From: Caballeronia glathei
Lineage (GTDB): Bacteria > Pseudomonadota > Gammaproteobacteria > Burkholderiales > Burkholderiaceae
NCBI RefSeq assembly: GCF_000698595.1
Contig: NZ_JFHC01000030.1
Location: 1 to 64,000 of the forward strand
DNA: 64,000 nt
Reading direction: 5' to 3'
Of this stretch, positions 13,696 to 21,959 are shown piece after piece; within the stretch, counting starts at the first letter, position 1; each line of letters starts with the position of its first letter. The position numbers and the translations under genes were made by a program. The notes below the pieces were generated by a model. That model was not told where the DNA came from and made no database searches. It was given only the letters and a program-made list of their open reading frames with translations.

Positions 13696-15297
13696 ATGGC
13701 TAGTTCCAGGTCGGCCGATGTGGTGGTCGTCGGATCGGGGGTGGCGGGCAGTCTCGTCGCGCATCAGCTCGCGACCGCGGGCGCGTCCGTGATCCTGCTG
13801 GAAGCCGGGCCGCGCATGGCGCGCTGGCAGATCGTCGAAAACTTTCGCAATTCGCCCGCGAAGCAGGACTTCACGTCGCCGTATCCGTCGACGCCGTACG
13901 CGCCGCATCCGATGTACTCGCCTGAGAACAACTACCTCATTCACAAGGGCGAGCATCCGTACAACTCGCAGTATCTGCGGCTCGTGGGCGGCACGACCTG
14001 GCACTGGGCCGCGGCCGCGTGGCGCCTGCTGCCGTCCGACTTCAGGCTGAAGACGCTCTATGGCGTCGGCCGCGACTGGCCGTTTCCCTACGAAACGCTC
14101 GAACCCTGGTATTACGCGGCCGAAGTGGAGCTGGGCGTGTCGGGCCCGGGCAGCGACGTCGATCTCGGCTCGCCGCGCGCGAAGCCCTATCCGATGGACA
14201 TGCTGCCGCTTTCCTGGCTCGACCGGCGCTTCGCCGACGTGCTCAACGCGCAGTCGTTTCGCGTCGTGCCGGAGCCGGTCGCGCGCAACAGCCGGCCGTA
14301 CGACGCGCGTCCGACGTGCTGCGGCAACAACAGCTGCATGCCGATCTGCCCGATCGGCGCGATGTACAACGGCGTCACGCATGCGGAGAAGGCCGAGCGC
14401 GCGGGCGCCGCGCTGATCGCGCAGGCGGTGGTCTACCGCATCGAAGCCGACGACCGGGGCGCGATCGCCGCCGTCCATTACAAGGACCCGAACGGCAACA
14501 GCACGCGCGTGACGGGCCGGCTGTTCGTGATCGCCGCGAACGGCATCGAGACGCCCAAGCTGATGCTCCAGTCCACCTCGGAGCGGTTTCGCGGCGGCAT
14601 CGGCAACAGCTCGGACCAGGTGGGGCGCAACCTGATGGACCACCCGGGGACGGGCGTCACGTTCCTCGCGGGCGAGGCGCTCTGGCCGGGGCGCGGGCCG
14701 GTGGAAATGACCTCGGTCGTGAATTTCCGCGACGGCGCGTTCCGTTCGCAGTACGCGGCGAAGAAGCTGCATGTGTCGAACGCGACGCCCACGCTTTCGA
14801 TCACCGCCGACCTGCTCGCACGCGGCATGACGGGCGGCGAGCTCGACCGCCAGATCCGCAACCGCGCCGCGCGCACGGTCAGCATCGCGAGCTTTCACGA
14901 GCATCTGCCGGAGCCGGGCAACCGCGTGGTGCCGTCGCCGGATCACCGGGATGCGCTCGGCATCGCGCGGCCCGAGATCTACTATTCGATCAACGACTAC
15001 GTGAAGCAAAGCGCCGCCGACACGCACGAGCAATACGCGCGGATCGCCGCGCTCTTCAACGGCACCGAGGTCTCGTTCGACGACACCTTCGCGCCGAACA
15101 GCCACATCATGGGTACGGCGATCATGGGCGCGGACCCGAAGGATTCGGTCGTCGACGACCAGTGCCGCACGCACGATCATCCCAATCTGTTCATCGCGGG
15201 CAGCGCGGTGATGCCGTCGGCGGGGTCGGTGAACTGCACGCTCACGCTGGCGGCACTGTCGCTGCGTCTCGCCGGCAGGCTCAAGCAGGAACTCTGA
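13696..15297 (+). CDS. GMC flavoprotein, catalytic (alpha) subunit of sugar/alcohol dehydrogenase
   Basis: 533-residue GMC-family oxidoreductase. The N-terminal dinucleotide fold (VVVGSGVAGS, residues 10-19) binds FAD. A cysteine group C208, C209, C214 and C218 (TCCGNNSCMPIC) matches the iron-sulfur ligand site known in the B. cepacia FAD-glucose dehydrogenase alpha subunit. The C-terminal GMC motif with the active-site region NSHIMGTAIMG and HDHPNLFIAGSAVMPS is present. It has no signal of its own, consistent with co-export by the Tat-dependent small subunit. AAGGA lies nine bases before the start. The stop overlaps the start of the cytochrome gene (TGATG), so expression is coupled. Electrons would pass FAD to FeS cluster to cytochrome c to quinone. 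Confidence 0.92.
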   Translation: MASSRSADVVVVGSGVAGSLVAHQLATAGASVILLEAGPRMARWQIVENFRNSPAKQDFTSPYPSTPYAPHPMYSPENNYLIHKGEHPYNSQYLRLVGGTTWHWAAAAWRLLPSDFRLKTLYGVGRDWPFPYETLEPWYYAAEVELGVSGPGSDVDLGSPRAKPYPMDMLPLSWLDRRFADVLNAQSFRVVPEPVARNSRPYDARPTCCGNNSCMPICPIGAMYNGVTHAEKAERAGAALIAQAVVYRIEADDRGAIAAVHYKDPNGNSTRVTGRLFVIAANGIETPKLMLQSTSERFRGGIGNSSDQVGRNLMDHPGTGVTFLAGEALWPGRGPVEMTSVVNFRDGAFRSQYAAKKLHVSNATPTLSITADLLARGMTGGELDRQIRNRAARTVSIASFHEHLPEPGNRVVPSPDHRDALGIARPEIYYSINDYVKQSAADTHEQYARIAALFNGTEVSFDDTFAPNSHIMGTAIMGADPKDSVVDDQCRTHDHPNLFIAGSAVMPSAGSVNCTLTLAALSLRLAGRLKQEL

Positions 15298-16673
15298 TGT
15301 CCGCGCGACGGCACGCACCGGTCCGGCAACGCATGGCGCGATTCGCCAGCGCGGCGCTCGTCGTGTTTGCGGTGCTTGCCGCCGCGTATGGCGCCACGCA
15401 TGGCGCCGCCGCGAACCTTCCGGCGCGCGTGGCCGTGGCCGCGCAGGTGCCGCCGGCGGTCGTCAAGACCGACACGGTCACGCAGGCCGAGCTCGTGAAA
15501 CGCGGCGAGTATCTCGCGCGCGCGGGCGACTGCATCGCGTGCCATACCGCCGATCCGGCGCGCCCCTTCGCGGGCGGCGTGCCGGTCGCGACGCCGTTCG
15601 GCACGATCTACACGCCGAACATCACGAGCGACCCGGACACCGGCATCGGCCGCTGGACCGACGCCGATTTTCTGCGCGCGATGCACGAAGGCATCGGCAA
15701 GGGCGGCGAGCGGCTGTACCCCGCGTTTCCGTACGTCGAATACACGCGCGTCACCACCGAGGACGTGCTCGCGATCCGCGCGTATCTGACGACGGTCGCG
15801 CCGATCCACAGCACGCCGCCGCGCAACGATCTGATGTTTCCGTTCAATCAGCGCTGGCTGATGGCGCTCTGGAACCTCTTCAATTTCAGCGAGGGCCGGT
15901 TCGTCCCCGATCCGAAGAAGAGCGCCGAATTCAATCGCGGCGCGTATCTGGTCGAAGGGCTCGCGCATTGCGGGGAATGCCACACGCCGCGCAACGTCAT
16001 GCAAGGCTTGCGCACCGGCGAGCGCCTGGGCGGCGGCGCGGTCGCGGGCTGGCAGGCGTACAACATCACGCCGGACAAGAACGGCGGCGTCGGTCACTGG
16101 AGCGACGACGACCTGATCCACTATCTCGCGACCGGCGTCGCGCCCGGCCGCGCGAACGCCGCCGGGCCGATGGCCGATGTGGTCGTGAACAGCACGCAGC
16201 ATCTGACGCAGGAGGACTTGCGCTCGATCGTCGTGTATCTGCGCTCGGTGCCTGCGATCGGCGGCGGTGCGGCGCGTCCACGCGACAGCTTCGGCCGGCC
16301 CGCCCCCGACGACGTCACCGGAATACGCGGCACCGCGGCAAACACCGCGGACGGCGCGCGGCTCTTCATTGCGAATTGCGCGAGCTGCCACCACTGGACC
16401 GGCGAGGGCGCCGGAGGGCGCGCGCCGGGCGCGTATCCGCCGCTGATCCGCAACAGCGCGACGGGCGCGAATGCCGCGAACAACCTGACGCTCGTGATCC
16501 TGCACGGCGTGAACCGCACCACGAAGGACACCGCCGCATTCATGCCCGCGTTCGGCCCGGTGCTGACCGATGCGCAGATCGCCGCGATCGCCGGTTACGT
16601 AACGATTCGCTTCGGCAATCCGCAGGCGGCGACGAGCGCGGAGCAGGTCGCGAAACTGCGTCAGGCGCGGTAA
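15297..16673 (+). CDS. Tri-heme cytochrome c (beta) subunit of sugar/alcohol dehydrogenase
   Basis: 458 residues. A hydrophobic N-terminal signal (about 18-40) is followed by three c-type heme sites: CIACH from C79, CGECH from C225 and CASCH from C361. This is the layout of the membrane-anchored cytochrome subunit of FAD-dependent sugar and alcohol dehydrogenases, which passes electrons to ubiquinone. The start overlaps the alpha-subunit stop by one base. It is the last gene of the three-gene operon. No quinone or oxidase partner gene is nearby. Confidence 0.92.
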   Translation: MSARRHAPVRQRMARFASAALVVFAVLAAAYGATHGAAANLPARVAVAAQVPPAVVKTDTVTQAELVKRGEYLARAGDCIACHTADPARPFAGGVPVATPFGTIYTPNITSDPDTGIGRWTDADFLRAMHEGIGKGGERLYPAFPYVEYTRVTTEDVLAIRAYLTTVAPIHSTPPRNDLMFPFNQRWLMALWNLFNFSEGRFVPDPKKSAEFNRGAYLVEGLAHCGECHTPRNVMQGLRTGERLGGGAVAGWQAYNITPDKNGGVGHWSDDDLIHYLATGVAPGRANAAGPMADVVVNSTQHLTQEDLRSIVVYLRSVPAIGGGAARPRDSFGRPAPDDVTGIRGTAANTADGARLFIANCASCHHWTGEGAGGRAPGAYPPLIRNSATGANAANNLTLVILHGVNRTTKDTAAFMPAFGPVLTDAQIAAIAGYVTIRFGNPQAATSAEQVAKLRQAR

Positions 16674-16864
16674 TCCGCGGTAACCGCTGCGGGCAATTTC
16701 TGCTCGCGCGGGCGGGAATAAGCGGTTCATGTGGAACGTTTTACGTGAATGGCCCGCGCTTTCGCGGGTTGACGTTTGCGCGAGTGAAAAGTTGCGCCGA
16801 AATAGCGTTGCGAAAGCGACCGAGCGCGCACATGCTTGATGTTTATGAAGCTAAGATTGGTCGC

Positions 16865-17605
16865 ATGAATAACGCTTTGACACATCCCGTTGTGCGCTGG
16901 CATCCGGCCAACCAGACCGGTCGCGACTTCGTCGTCGGCGACCTGCATGGTTGCGTCGATGCGCTGCGCTATCTGCTGGTGGAAATCGCCTTCGACGCTT
17001 CATGCGACCGGCTGTTCTCCGTCGGCGATCTGGTGGATCGCGGCACCGATTCGCTCGCGGCCATCGATCTCGTCGACAAGCCGTGGTTCTTTCCGGTGCT
17101 CGGCAATCACGAGGACGCGCTTATCGCGGTGGCCGCGGGCAAGATGCGCCGCCAGGCGTGGTACGCGATCGGCGGCGCGTGGGCCGAAACCCTCGCCGAC
17201 GATCAGCTTTCCGAACTTGCCGCGCGGCTTTCGGTGCTGCCGCTCGTGCGTATCGTCGGCGACGGTCCCGAGCGCTTCAACGTGCTGCACGCGGAGTTCT
17301 TCGGCGGCGACGCGGATCTCGAAGTCGCCGATTTCCCCGACGAAGTGCGCAACCAGTTGCTGTGGGGCCGGGGCCTCGCGCTCGGCAGCGCCAATCCGCT
17401 GCGCCAGCAGGGGCTTTCGCTCACGTACTGCGGCCATACGCCCATGCGCGCGGTAAAGCAGATCGGCTCGCAGGTGTTCATCGACACCGGCGCGTTTTCA
17501 TCCGACGGCCGTCTCACGATCGTCGAACCGCGCACCGGCCAGCGCTGGTCGGTGAAGGAGCGCTGGGCCGCTTCGGAAGGCGCGCGCGAACTCGCGCTGC
17601 CCTGA
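16865..17605 (+). CDS. PP1-like metallophosphoesterase (serine/threonine phosphatase family)
   Basis: 246-residue calcineurin-like phosphoesterase of the PrpA/PrpB/PP1 type. The metal-binding motifs are in order: VVGDLHGC (about 22-29), SVGDLVDRG (about 52-60) and VLGNHEDAL (about 79-87), with CGHTP near residue 194. These bind two divalent metals and hydrolyse phosphomonoesters or protein phosphoserine/threonine; the true substrate is unknown. I use ATG 16865 (MNNALTHPVVRW); an in-frame ATG at 16832 would add 11 residues. Neither has a strong ribosome-binding site. It stands alone between two unrelated genes. Confidence 0.87.
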   Translation: MNNALTHPVVRWHPANQTGRDFVVGDLHGCVDALRYLLVEIAFDASCDRLFSVGDLVDRGTDSLAAIDLVDKPWFFPVLGNHEDALIAVAAGKMRRQAWYAIGGAWAETLADDQLSELAARLSVLPLVRIVGDGPERFNVLHAEFFGGDADLEVADFPDEVRNQLLWGRGLALGSANPLRQQGLSLTYCGHTPMRAVKQIGSQVFIDTGAFSSDGRLTIVEPRTGQRWSVKERWAASEGARELALP

Positions 17606-17684
17606 CATCCCGCGCCGCCCGCCGGGGCGGCACGCGTATTGCTCGTCTCGTCGGGACTTCGGTAACGCAACGGCGAGGCGCGCG

Positions 17685-19007
17685 GTGGCATCCACGGAAC
17701 GACAAGACGCATCGAAAGCGAACGGCGGCCCTGAGGGCGGCCTCGACGGGTGCCCCGAAGATTTGCCGCCCGGCCTGCGCTACGTCGACGATTCACGCCC
17801 CGGCTACACGCGGCAATGGATCGGCGGCGCGTTCGCGTACTTCAACACGCAGGGGCGGCGCATCGAGGACGAAGCCGAGATCCGGCGCATCAACGCGCTC
17901 GCGGTTCCGCCCGCCTACGTCGAGGTGTGGATCTGCCCCGATTCGCGCGGCCATCTTCAGGCGACGGGCCGCGACGCGCGCGGGCGCAAGCAGTACCGCT
18001 ATCACCCGCAGTGGCGCGAGACGCGCGACGCCACCAAGTACGAGCGCCTGCTCGCCTTCGGCGCGGTGCTGCCGAAGCTGCGCGCACGCGTCGCGCGCGA
18101 TCTGGCGCTCGGCGGCATGACCCGTGACAAGGTGCTCGCCACGGTCGTGCGCCTGCTCGACACGACGCTCATTCGCGTCGGCAGCGAGGAATACGCACGC
18201 GAGAACCGCTCGTACGGCCTCACGACGCTGCGCAAGAAGCACCTCAAGATGAGCGCCGGCACGCTGCGCTTCCAGTTTCGCGGCAAGAGCGGGATCGAGC
18301 ATGACGTGGCGGTGAGCGATCCGCGCGTCGCGAAAATCGTCAGGCGCTGCATGGACCTGCCGGGCCAGGAACTGTTCCAGTATCTCGACGCCGACGGCGC
18401 GCGCCATGCGGTGACGTCCTCGGATATCAACGACTATCTGCGCGAGATCACCGGCGCCGACTTCACCGCGAAGGACTACCGCACCTGGGCGGGCAGCGTG
18501 TTCGCGCTCGCGGCGCTGCGGCGGTTGGCGTGGGAAACGGTGGCGGAGGCGCGCAAGCACGTGGTCGGCACGATCAGGGAGGTCGCGCAGGTGCTGCGCA
18601 ACACGCCCGCCGTATGCCGCAAGTGCTACGTGCACCCCGCGGTGATCGAGGCGTTCGAGGCGGGCGAACTCGCCGGTTCGATTCCGGCGTCGCGCCGCCG
18701 CGGACTCAAGGCCGACGAGGCGGCGCTCGCCATCTTTCTCGACAAGGACGCGAAGCGCCGTGCGCGCGAAGCGGCGCGCAAGGAGCGCAGCGGCCGCAAC
18801 GGCGCCGCGGCAAGCGATGCGCGCCTGACCGGCCTGCTCGCGAAGTCGAGCAGGAAGGCGAAGGCAGCCGCGCTGAAGGGCAGCGCGAAGGATGCGGCCG
18901 CGCAGGCGCTGCAGACGGTCGCGCGCAAGAGCGCCCGCAAGGCCGCGCGCCCCGCAGCGAAGAAGCTCGTCCGCACGCGCTCGCCGACCGCGCTCGCGAT
19001 CGGCTGA
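17685..19007 (+). CDS. DNA topoisomerase IB (eukaryotic/poxvirus type) with basic tail
   Basis: 440 residues. A type IB topoisomerase relaxes both supercoil signs through a 3'-phosphotyrosine intermediate. The N-terminal domain (about 25-110) is followed by the catalytic domain with TLIRVGSEEYARENRSYGLTTL and LRKKHL. The catalytic tyrosine is Y315 in RKCYVHPAV. Bacterial TopIB is usually near 340 residues; here about 80 additional Ala/Lys/Arg-rich residues follow (from about 360), resembling a histone H1-like DNA-binding tail. Starts with GTG at 17685, preceded by a weak GAGG. A monocistronic gene. Confidence 0.93.
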   Translation: MASTERQDASKANGGPEGGLDGCPEDLPPGLRYVDDSRPGYTRQWIGGAFAYFNTQGRRIEDEAEIRRINALAVPPAYVEVWICPDSRGHLQATGRDARGRKQYRYHPQWRETRDATKYERLLAFGAVLPKLRARVARDLALGGMTRDKVLATVVRLLDTTLIRVGSEEYARENRSYGLTTLRKKHLKMSAGTLRFQFRGKSGIEHDVAVSDPRVAKIVRRCMDLPGQELFQYLDADGARHAVTSSDINDYLREITGADFTAKDYRTWAGSVFALAALRRLAWETVAEARKHVVGTIREVAQVLRNTPAVCRKCYVHPAVIEAFEAGELAGSIPASRRRGLKADEAALAIFLDKDAKRRAREAARKERSGRNGAAASDARLTGLLAKSSRKAKAAALKGSAKDAAAQALQTVARKSARKAARPAAKKLVRTRSPTALAIG

Positions 19008-19013
19008 CTGCCT

Positions 19014-19787
19014 TCAGCCGACTTGATTCATCTCCAGCACGTAGTCGATCGTCTCGCCGTTCCAGTTGTATTCGAGATGCGCCGCGTGGCGGCAGTCGCG
19101 CAGCATCGTCGTGCGAAACGCCGCGAGACACTCGCCGCCCGCGTCGCGCACCGACGGATACGCGATCCCCGGCGCGCCTGCCTTGCGCGCCGCGCCGCCG
19201 AGCGCCTTGCCGGGGCCGTAGTCGTCGGGCGCGAGAATGCGCGGATCGAGCGCCGCCCCGGTGATCCGGTCGCCGCGCAGGTCCACCACCTCGCCGCGCG
19301 CGAGCACCGAGTAGAGGCGCATCTGCTGGCGCAGCGGCGCCTCGTTTGTCGCGGCGAGAAAGAGCCCCGAGTGATAGCGCGTTTCCGCAATCGCGGTCTG
19401 CCTGTCGCGTGCGCAGTAGAACACGCCGTAGCTGCCGTCGGAGAAGCGGCTGCCGTTCGGGTTCAGGTGCGTGAACGCGGCCATGATCGGACCGCAGCCC
19501 GGGCCGAAACAGCGCTCGTCGGGCGGCACGAGGTCGAATTCGCCGACTTCGGTGCGCAGGCGGTCGTTGGTCATGGCCTCGAGCGCGTAGAGCGCCTCGA
19601 AATCCTCCGGCGACGCCACGCGGTCGAACAGGTTGACGGCCGGAAAGCGGGTGGGAATCACGCGATACGCGGGCGACCAGTCGAGTTCGCCATGCGGCCA
19701 GCGTTCTCGCCAGTCATCGTGCCGAACGTCGCGCGGATCGTGTGAATCGCGATGCCCGGGTGCAGCATGTCGTTCTGTCACGCCCAT
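19014..19787 (-). CDS. RES-domain toxin
   Basis: 257 residues. The RES domain (about 40-245, starting near YRVIPTRFPAVNLFDRV) is that of type II toxins that degrade NAD+, as known for the MbcT/Res family. The context supports this: the start codon at 19787 lies inside the 3' end of the antitoxin gene (10-base overlap), the usual antitoxin-first arrangement. The frame is open further upstream, but that part is antisense-like translation of the antitoxin region. It ends just beyond the topoisomerase gene, so the two genes converge. Toxicity is inferred from family and arrangement. Confidence 0.88.
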   Translation of the reverse strand: MGVTERHAAPGHRDSHDPRDVRHDDWRERWPHGELDWSPAYRVIPTRFPAVNLFDRVASPEDFEALYALEAMTNDRLRTEVGEFDLVPPDERCFGPGCGPIMAAFTHLNPNGSRFSDGSYGVFYCARDRQTAIAETRYHSGLFLAATNEAPLRQQMRLYSVLARGEVVDLRGDRITGAALDPRILAPDDYGPGKALGGAARKAGAPGIAYPSVRDAGGECLAAFRTTMLRDCRHAAHLEYNWNGETIDYVLEMNQVG

Positions 19788-20215
19788 CCGCCCCGCATAG
19801 CGTCGAGATACTGGCGGACCGCGACGAGATCGCTGACATTGCCGGCCAGCATCCGCTCGAGCGCCGGACGCCCGCCGAAAGGCGGGGCGCTGTTCGGGCG
19901 CTTCACCCAGGTATCGGCGGCTTCGGGCTGCGGCAGGAGGATTTGCAGCGCCTTGTAGATGCCGAGAATCAGCGACAGCCGCTCCAGCGTGTCGCGCCCG
20001 AGTCTCGCGGTTTGCGGCGCGGCTTTCCATTTGAAGAACGTGGAGCGGCCGGGGGAGCCGAGCAGGACGATCTGCTCGTCAGCGGATAGCGACCAGTCGT
20101 GGGCGATGTTGAAGAACGCGCGTAGGCCGGCGGCCGACAGGTCGCCCGGATTCAGCGCGGGACGCGCGGCCGGCTGGCCGGGCGGCGGGGAAATGGCGCG
20201 GGCGGCGTTTGACAT
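19778..20215 (-). CDS. Xre/MbcA/ParS-type antitoxin
   Basis: 145 residues. A helical N-terminal region (about 20-60) contains WSLSADEQIVLLGSPGRSTFFKWK, of the Xre-like type. The C-terminal MbcA/ParS/Xre toxin-binding domain follows (about 65-145: RLSLILGIYKALQILLP and ALERMLAGNVSDLVAVRQYLDAMRGGW). It neutralises the RES protein and probably represses its own promoter. I use ATG 20215 because GGAG lies ten bases upstream; an upstream in-frame ATG would add 36 residues that read through the probable operator. The gene overlaps the toxin gene by ten bases. Confidence 0.88.
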   Translation of the reverse strand: MSNAARAISPPPGQPAARPALNPGDLSAAGLRAFFNIAHDWSLSADEQIVLLGSPGRSTFFKWKAAPQTARLGRDTLERLSLILGIYKALQILLPQPEAADTWVKRPNSAPPFGGRPALERMLAGNVSDLVAVRQYLDAMRGGWA

Positions 20216-20253
20216 GTGAGATAGTCTCCAACGGAACTTGATTTTTATGATAG

Positions 20254-20265
20254 TCCATATGTGGA
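20254..20265. promoter_or_regulatory. Candidate operator of the toxin-antitoxin pair
   Basis: TCCA-TATG-TGGA is an inverted repeat in an AT-rich patch 39-50 bases upstream of the antitoxin start. Antitoxins of this family often bind short palindromes here. Position and symmetry are seen; the function is inferred. Confidence 0.4.
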
Positions 20266-20319
20266 TTTGTTCAAGCGGTTTGTCAAGCGTCCGTTGTTTT
20301 GGCGCGGCGGGGTAGCCGC

Positions 20320-20583
20320 TCAATCCGCATCCGCGTCATCCGGTCCATACCGCCGTCCGGGAATGTGCGTTCGCATGACGTCGGCGATCTGCGAGGTGGT
20401 CGAGTCCGCCGGAACCACGCGGCGCTGCACGCACGGATCGTTCTTCAGCACCCATTCGACGAGCCGGTAGGGCCGTCCCCATGGCCGCTCGACCGGCGCC
20501 GACAGCCTGCATTCGTGCAGCGAAAGCGCGTGTTCGGCCCTCATCGCCGGCGCGAGATTCTGAAACGATGCCTTTCCAGTCAT
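20320..20583 (-). CDS. Small protein of unknown function
   Basis: 87 residues, no recognised domain. A very strong ribosome-binding site (GAGAGGGGGAGGT directly before ATG 20583) argues that it is a real gene. The protein is soluble and charged, with RPYRLVEWVLKNDPCVQRR in the middle, two internal cysteines and a D-rich end. It lies 104 bases upstream of the antitoxin gene on the same strand. It could share a transcript with the toxin-antitoxin pair or be separate. A terminator-like hairpin lies about 55 bases ahead of its start. Confidence 0.65.
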   Translation of the reverse strand: MTGKASFQNLAPAMRAEHALSLHECRLSAPVERPWGRPYRLVEWVLKNDPCVQRRVVPADSTTSQIADVMRTHIPGRRYGPDDADAD

Positions 20584-20638
20584 ACCTCCCCCTCTCGATG
20601 TTCGTTGCCGTTGGGCGCGGCGCGCGGCCGCAAGCCGA

Positions 20639-20666
20639 CAAAAAGAACCGCCGCACGAGGCGGCGG
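20639..20666 (-). terminator. Orphan terminator-like hairpin upstream of the 87-residue gene
   Basis: On the minus strand, CCGCCGC pairs with GCGGCGG across a five-base loop and is followed by TTCTTTTTG. No gene lies upstream on that strand within 1.5 kb, since the neighbour at 20843 runs the other way. It may be a leader attenuator or the 3' end of a small RNA. Confidence 0.5.
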
Positions 20667-20842
20667 CAAAATGGTCGCGAATTCAGTGTCGCCGCCGAGA
20701 ATTAAAGGCAACTTAAAGTCTGCGCGCCTTCTTTTCGCCGACACGGGCGCTACAAACGCTTACAACTGTATTGCGGCCGCGTGTCCACCGCGCTCGTTGA
20801 TCCGGCGTTTTTGGGTGCATTCATGTCGAGCGGAGTTTGAGA

Positions 20843-21535
20843 ATGAGCGCACAGATCAATTCGAATTCGGGCGGAAGCCGCATCCATCCGCTGATTGCCG
20901 GCGCATCGGTAGCCGTGATCCTGGCGAGCGTGACCGCGGTCGCCGCGATCACCGGCATCCTGCCGACGTCGAAAGCCGTCGGCACCGTGCCGTCAGCCGT
21001 GCCGCCCGCGCCGCCCGCAATGACTCAGGCTGCGCCGCAGCCGGCTGTTTCGCCGGCCGTCGCAGGGCCGGCGGTCGCGCCGCCCGTTCTCGCACAGGCG
21101 CCCGTCAAGCCGCGTGCGCCGGCGCATCGCCCGGCGAGCGCCCATCCCGCGACGGCCCCCGCCCAGGGAAACCAGTACGCCGGGGAACGCGCGCCTGCGA
21201 TGGACCCGAATGTCGGCGAGGTGGTATCGGTGACGCCGGTGCAGGCGTCGCAGCCGACCACCGGCCTTGGCGCGCTGGGCGGCGCGGTGGCGGGCGGACT
21301 CATCGGCAATCAGTTCGGCGGCGGGCGCGGGAAGGTGGCGACGACTGTCGTCGGCGCGATCGGCGGCGGGCTGGCGGGCAACGGCATCGAGCACGCGGTG
21401 CGCAAACAGACCACGTACCGCGTCCAGGTGCGCATGGGCGACGGCAGCTACCGCGACTTCACCTACGATACCGTCCCGCCGGTGCAGGTCGGCGAACGCG
21501 TGCGGGCGGCGGGCTCGGGACTGAGCGCCGCGTGA
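20843..21535 (+). CDS. Glycine-zipper 2TM domain protein
   Basis: 230 residues. A hydrophobic segment at 18-38 anchors or exports the protein; a Pro/Ala-rich linker (about 45-100) follows. The glycine-zipper membrane domain (GLGALGGAVAGGLIGNQFGG, about 141-178) belongs to the SlyB/YmgG/Pcp-like outer-membrane family, and a C-terminal YRVQVRMGDGSYRDFTYD domain follows it. Such proteins are envelope-located and often stress-related; the exact role is unknown. ATG 20843 has CGGAG seven bases upstream. A strong hairpin follows the stop. Confidence 0.87.
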   Translation: MSAQINSNSGGSRIHPLIAGASVAVILASVTAVAAITGILPTSKAVGTVPSAVPPAPPAMTQAAPQPAVSPAVAGPAVAPPVLAQAPVKPRAPAHRPASAHPATAPAQGNQYAGERAPAMDPNVGEVVSVTPVQASQPTTGLGALGGAVAGGLIGNQFGGGRGKVATTVVGAIGGGLAGNGIEHAVRKQTTYRVQVRMGDGSYRDFTYDTVPPVQVGERVRAAGSGLSAA

Positions 21536-21540
21536 TCTCC

Positions 21541-21578
21541 GCCTGCACACGGCGGTAGATTTGCCGCCGTGTGCAGGC
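21541..21578 (+). terminator. Terminator-like hairpin after the glycine-zipper gene
   Basis: A perfect 15-base stem, GCCTGCACACGGCGG with CCGCCGTGTGCAGGC, eight-base loop, begins six bases after the stop. The T-run after it is poor (gtcttcaagcctctttt), so it may also act by stabilising the mRNA end. Confidence 0.7.
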
Positions 21579-21665
21579 GTCTTCAAGCCTCTTTTGCGTC
21601 AGGCATATTAGCTTTAGGCATTTTCGCCACGCTCTTCACGTCTTCTTTTCGATCGCCCGACATTA

Positions 21666-21681
21666 CTGTATATTCATACAG
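21666..21681. promoter_or_regulatory. LexA (SOS) box
   Basis: CTGTATATTCATACAG fits the CTGT-N8-ACAG LexA consensus used by gamma- and betaproteobacteria, with both half sites perfect and an AT-rich centre. It ends 29 bases before the ATG of the 76-residue gene, where it would cover a promoter -10 region. No other gene starts nearby. Confidence 0.8.
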
Positions 21682-21710
21682 CTTAGTTGCAAGAAGAGGC
21701 ACATCAAACG

Positions 21711-21941
21711 ATGAATGCACGCAATGATTCCGTTGAAGCTGCCGCGCTCGAACGCTTCATGCGCGCCACGCGGGCCGTATCGGCCGCATTCGACGCCACA
21801 CGCGGCGAGCCTGATTTCTCGCGCGGCGGCAAGTCCGTCGCACACGCGCTGAAACGCCTCGATGCCGCCTTGCAGGAACTCGAGACCTCGGAGCGCTCGC
21901 TCGACGCTATACTTTCGCGCGCTGCCGGTGCCGGTCACTAA
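21711..21941 (+). CDS. Small protein of unknown function under a LexA box
   Basis: 76 residues, no recognised domain, no signal peptide or membrane segment. It is predicted mostly helical: two amphipathic stretches, VEAAALERFMRATRAVSAAF and VAHALKRLDAALQELETSE, joined by a short loop. I start at ATG 21711, with AAGAGG about ten bases upstream; an upstream TTG at 21687 would overlap the region just after the LexA box. The next gene follows after 18 bases, so the two form a likely SOS-induced operon. A helical mini-protein induced by DNA damage might regulate division, a polymerase or a protease, but nothing in the sequence decides this. Confidence 0.7.
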   Translation: MNARNDSVEAAALERFMRATRAVSAAFDATRGEPDFSRGGKSVAHALKRLDAALQELETSERSLDAILSRAAGAGH

Positions 21942-21959
21942 ATTCATGGAGCGATTGCC

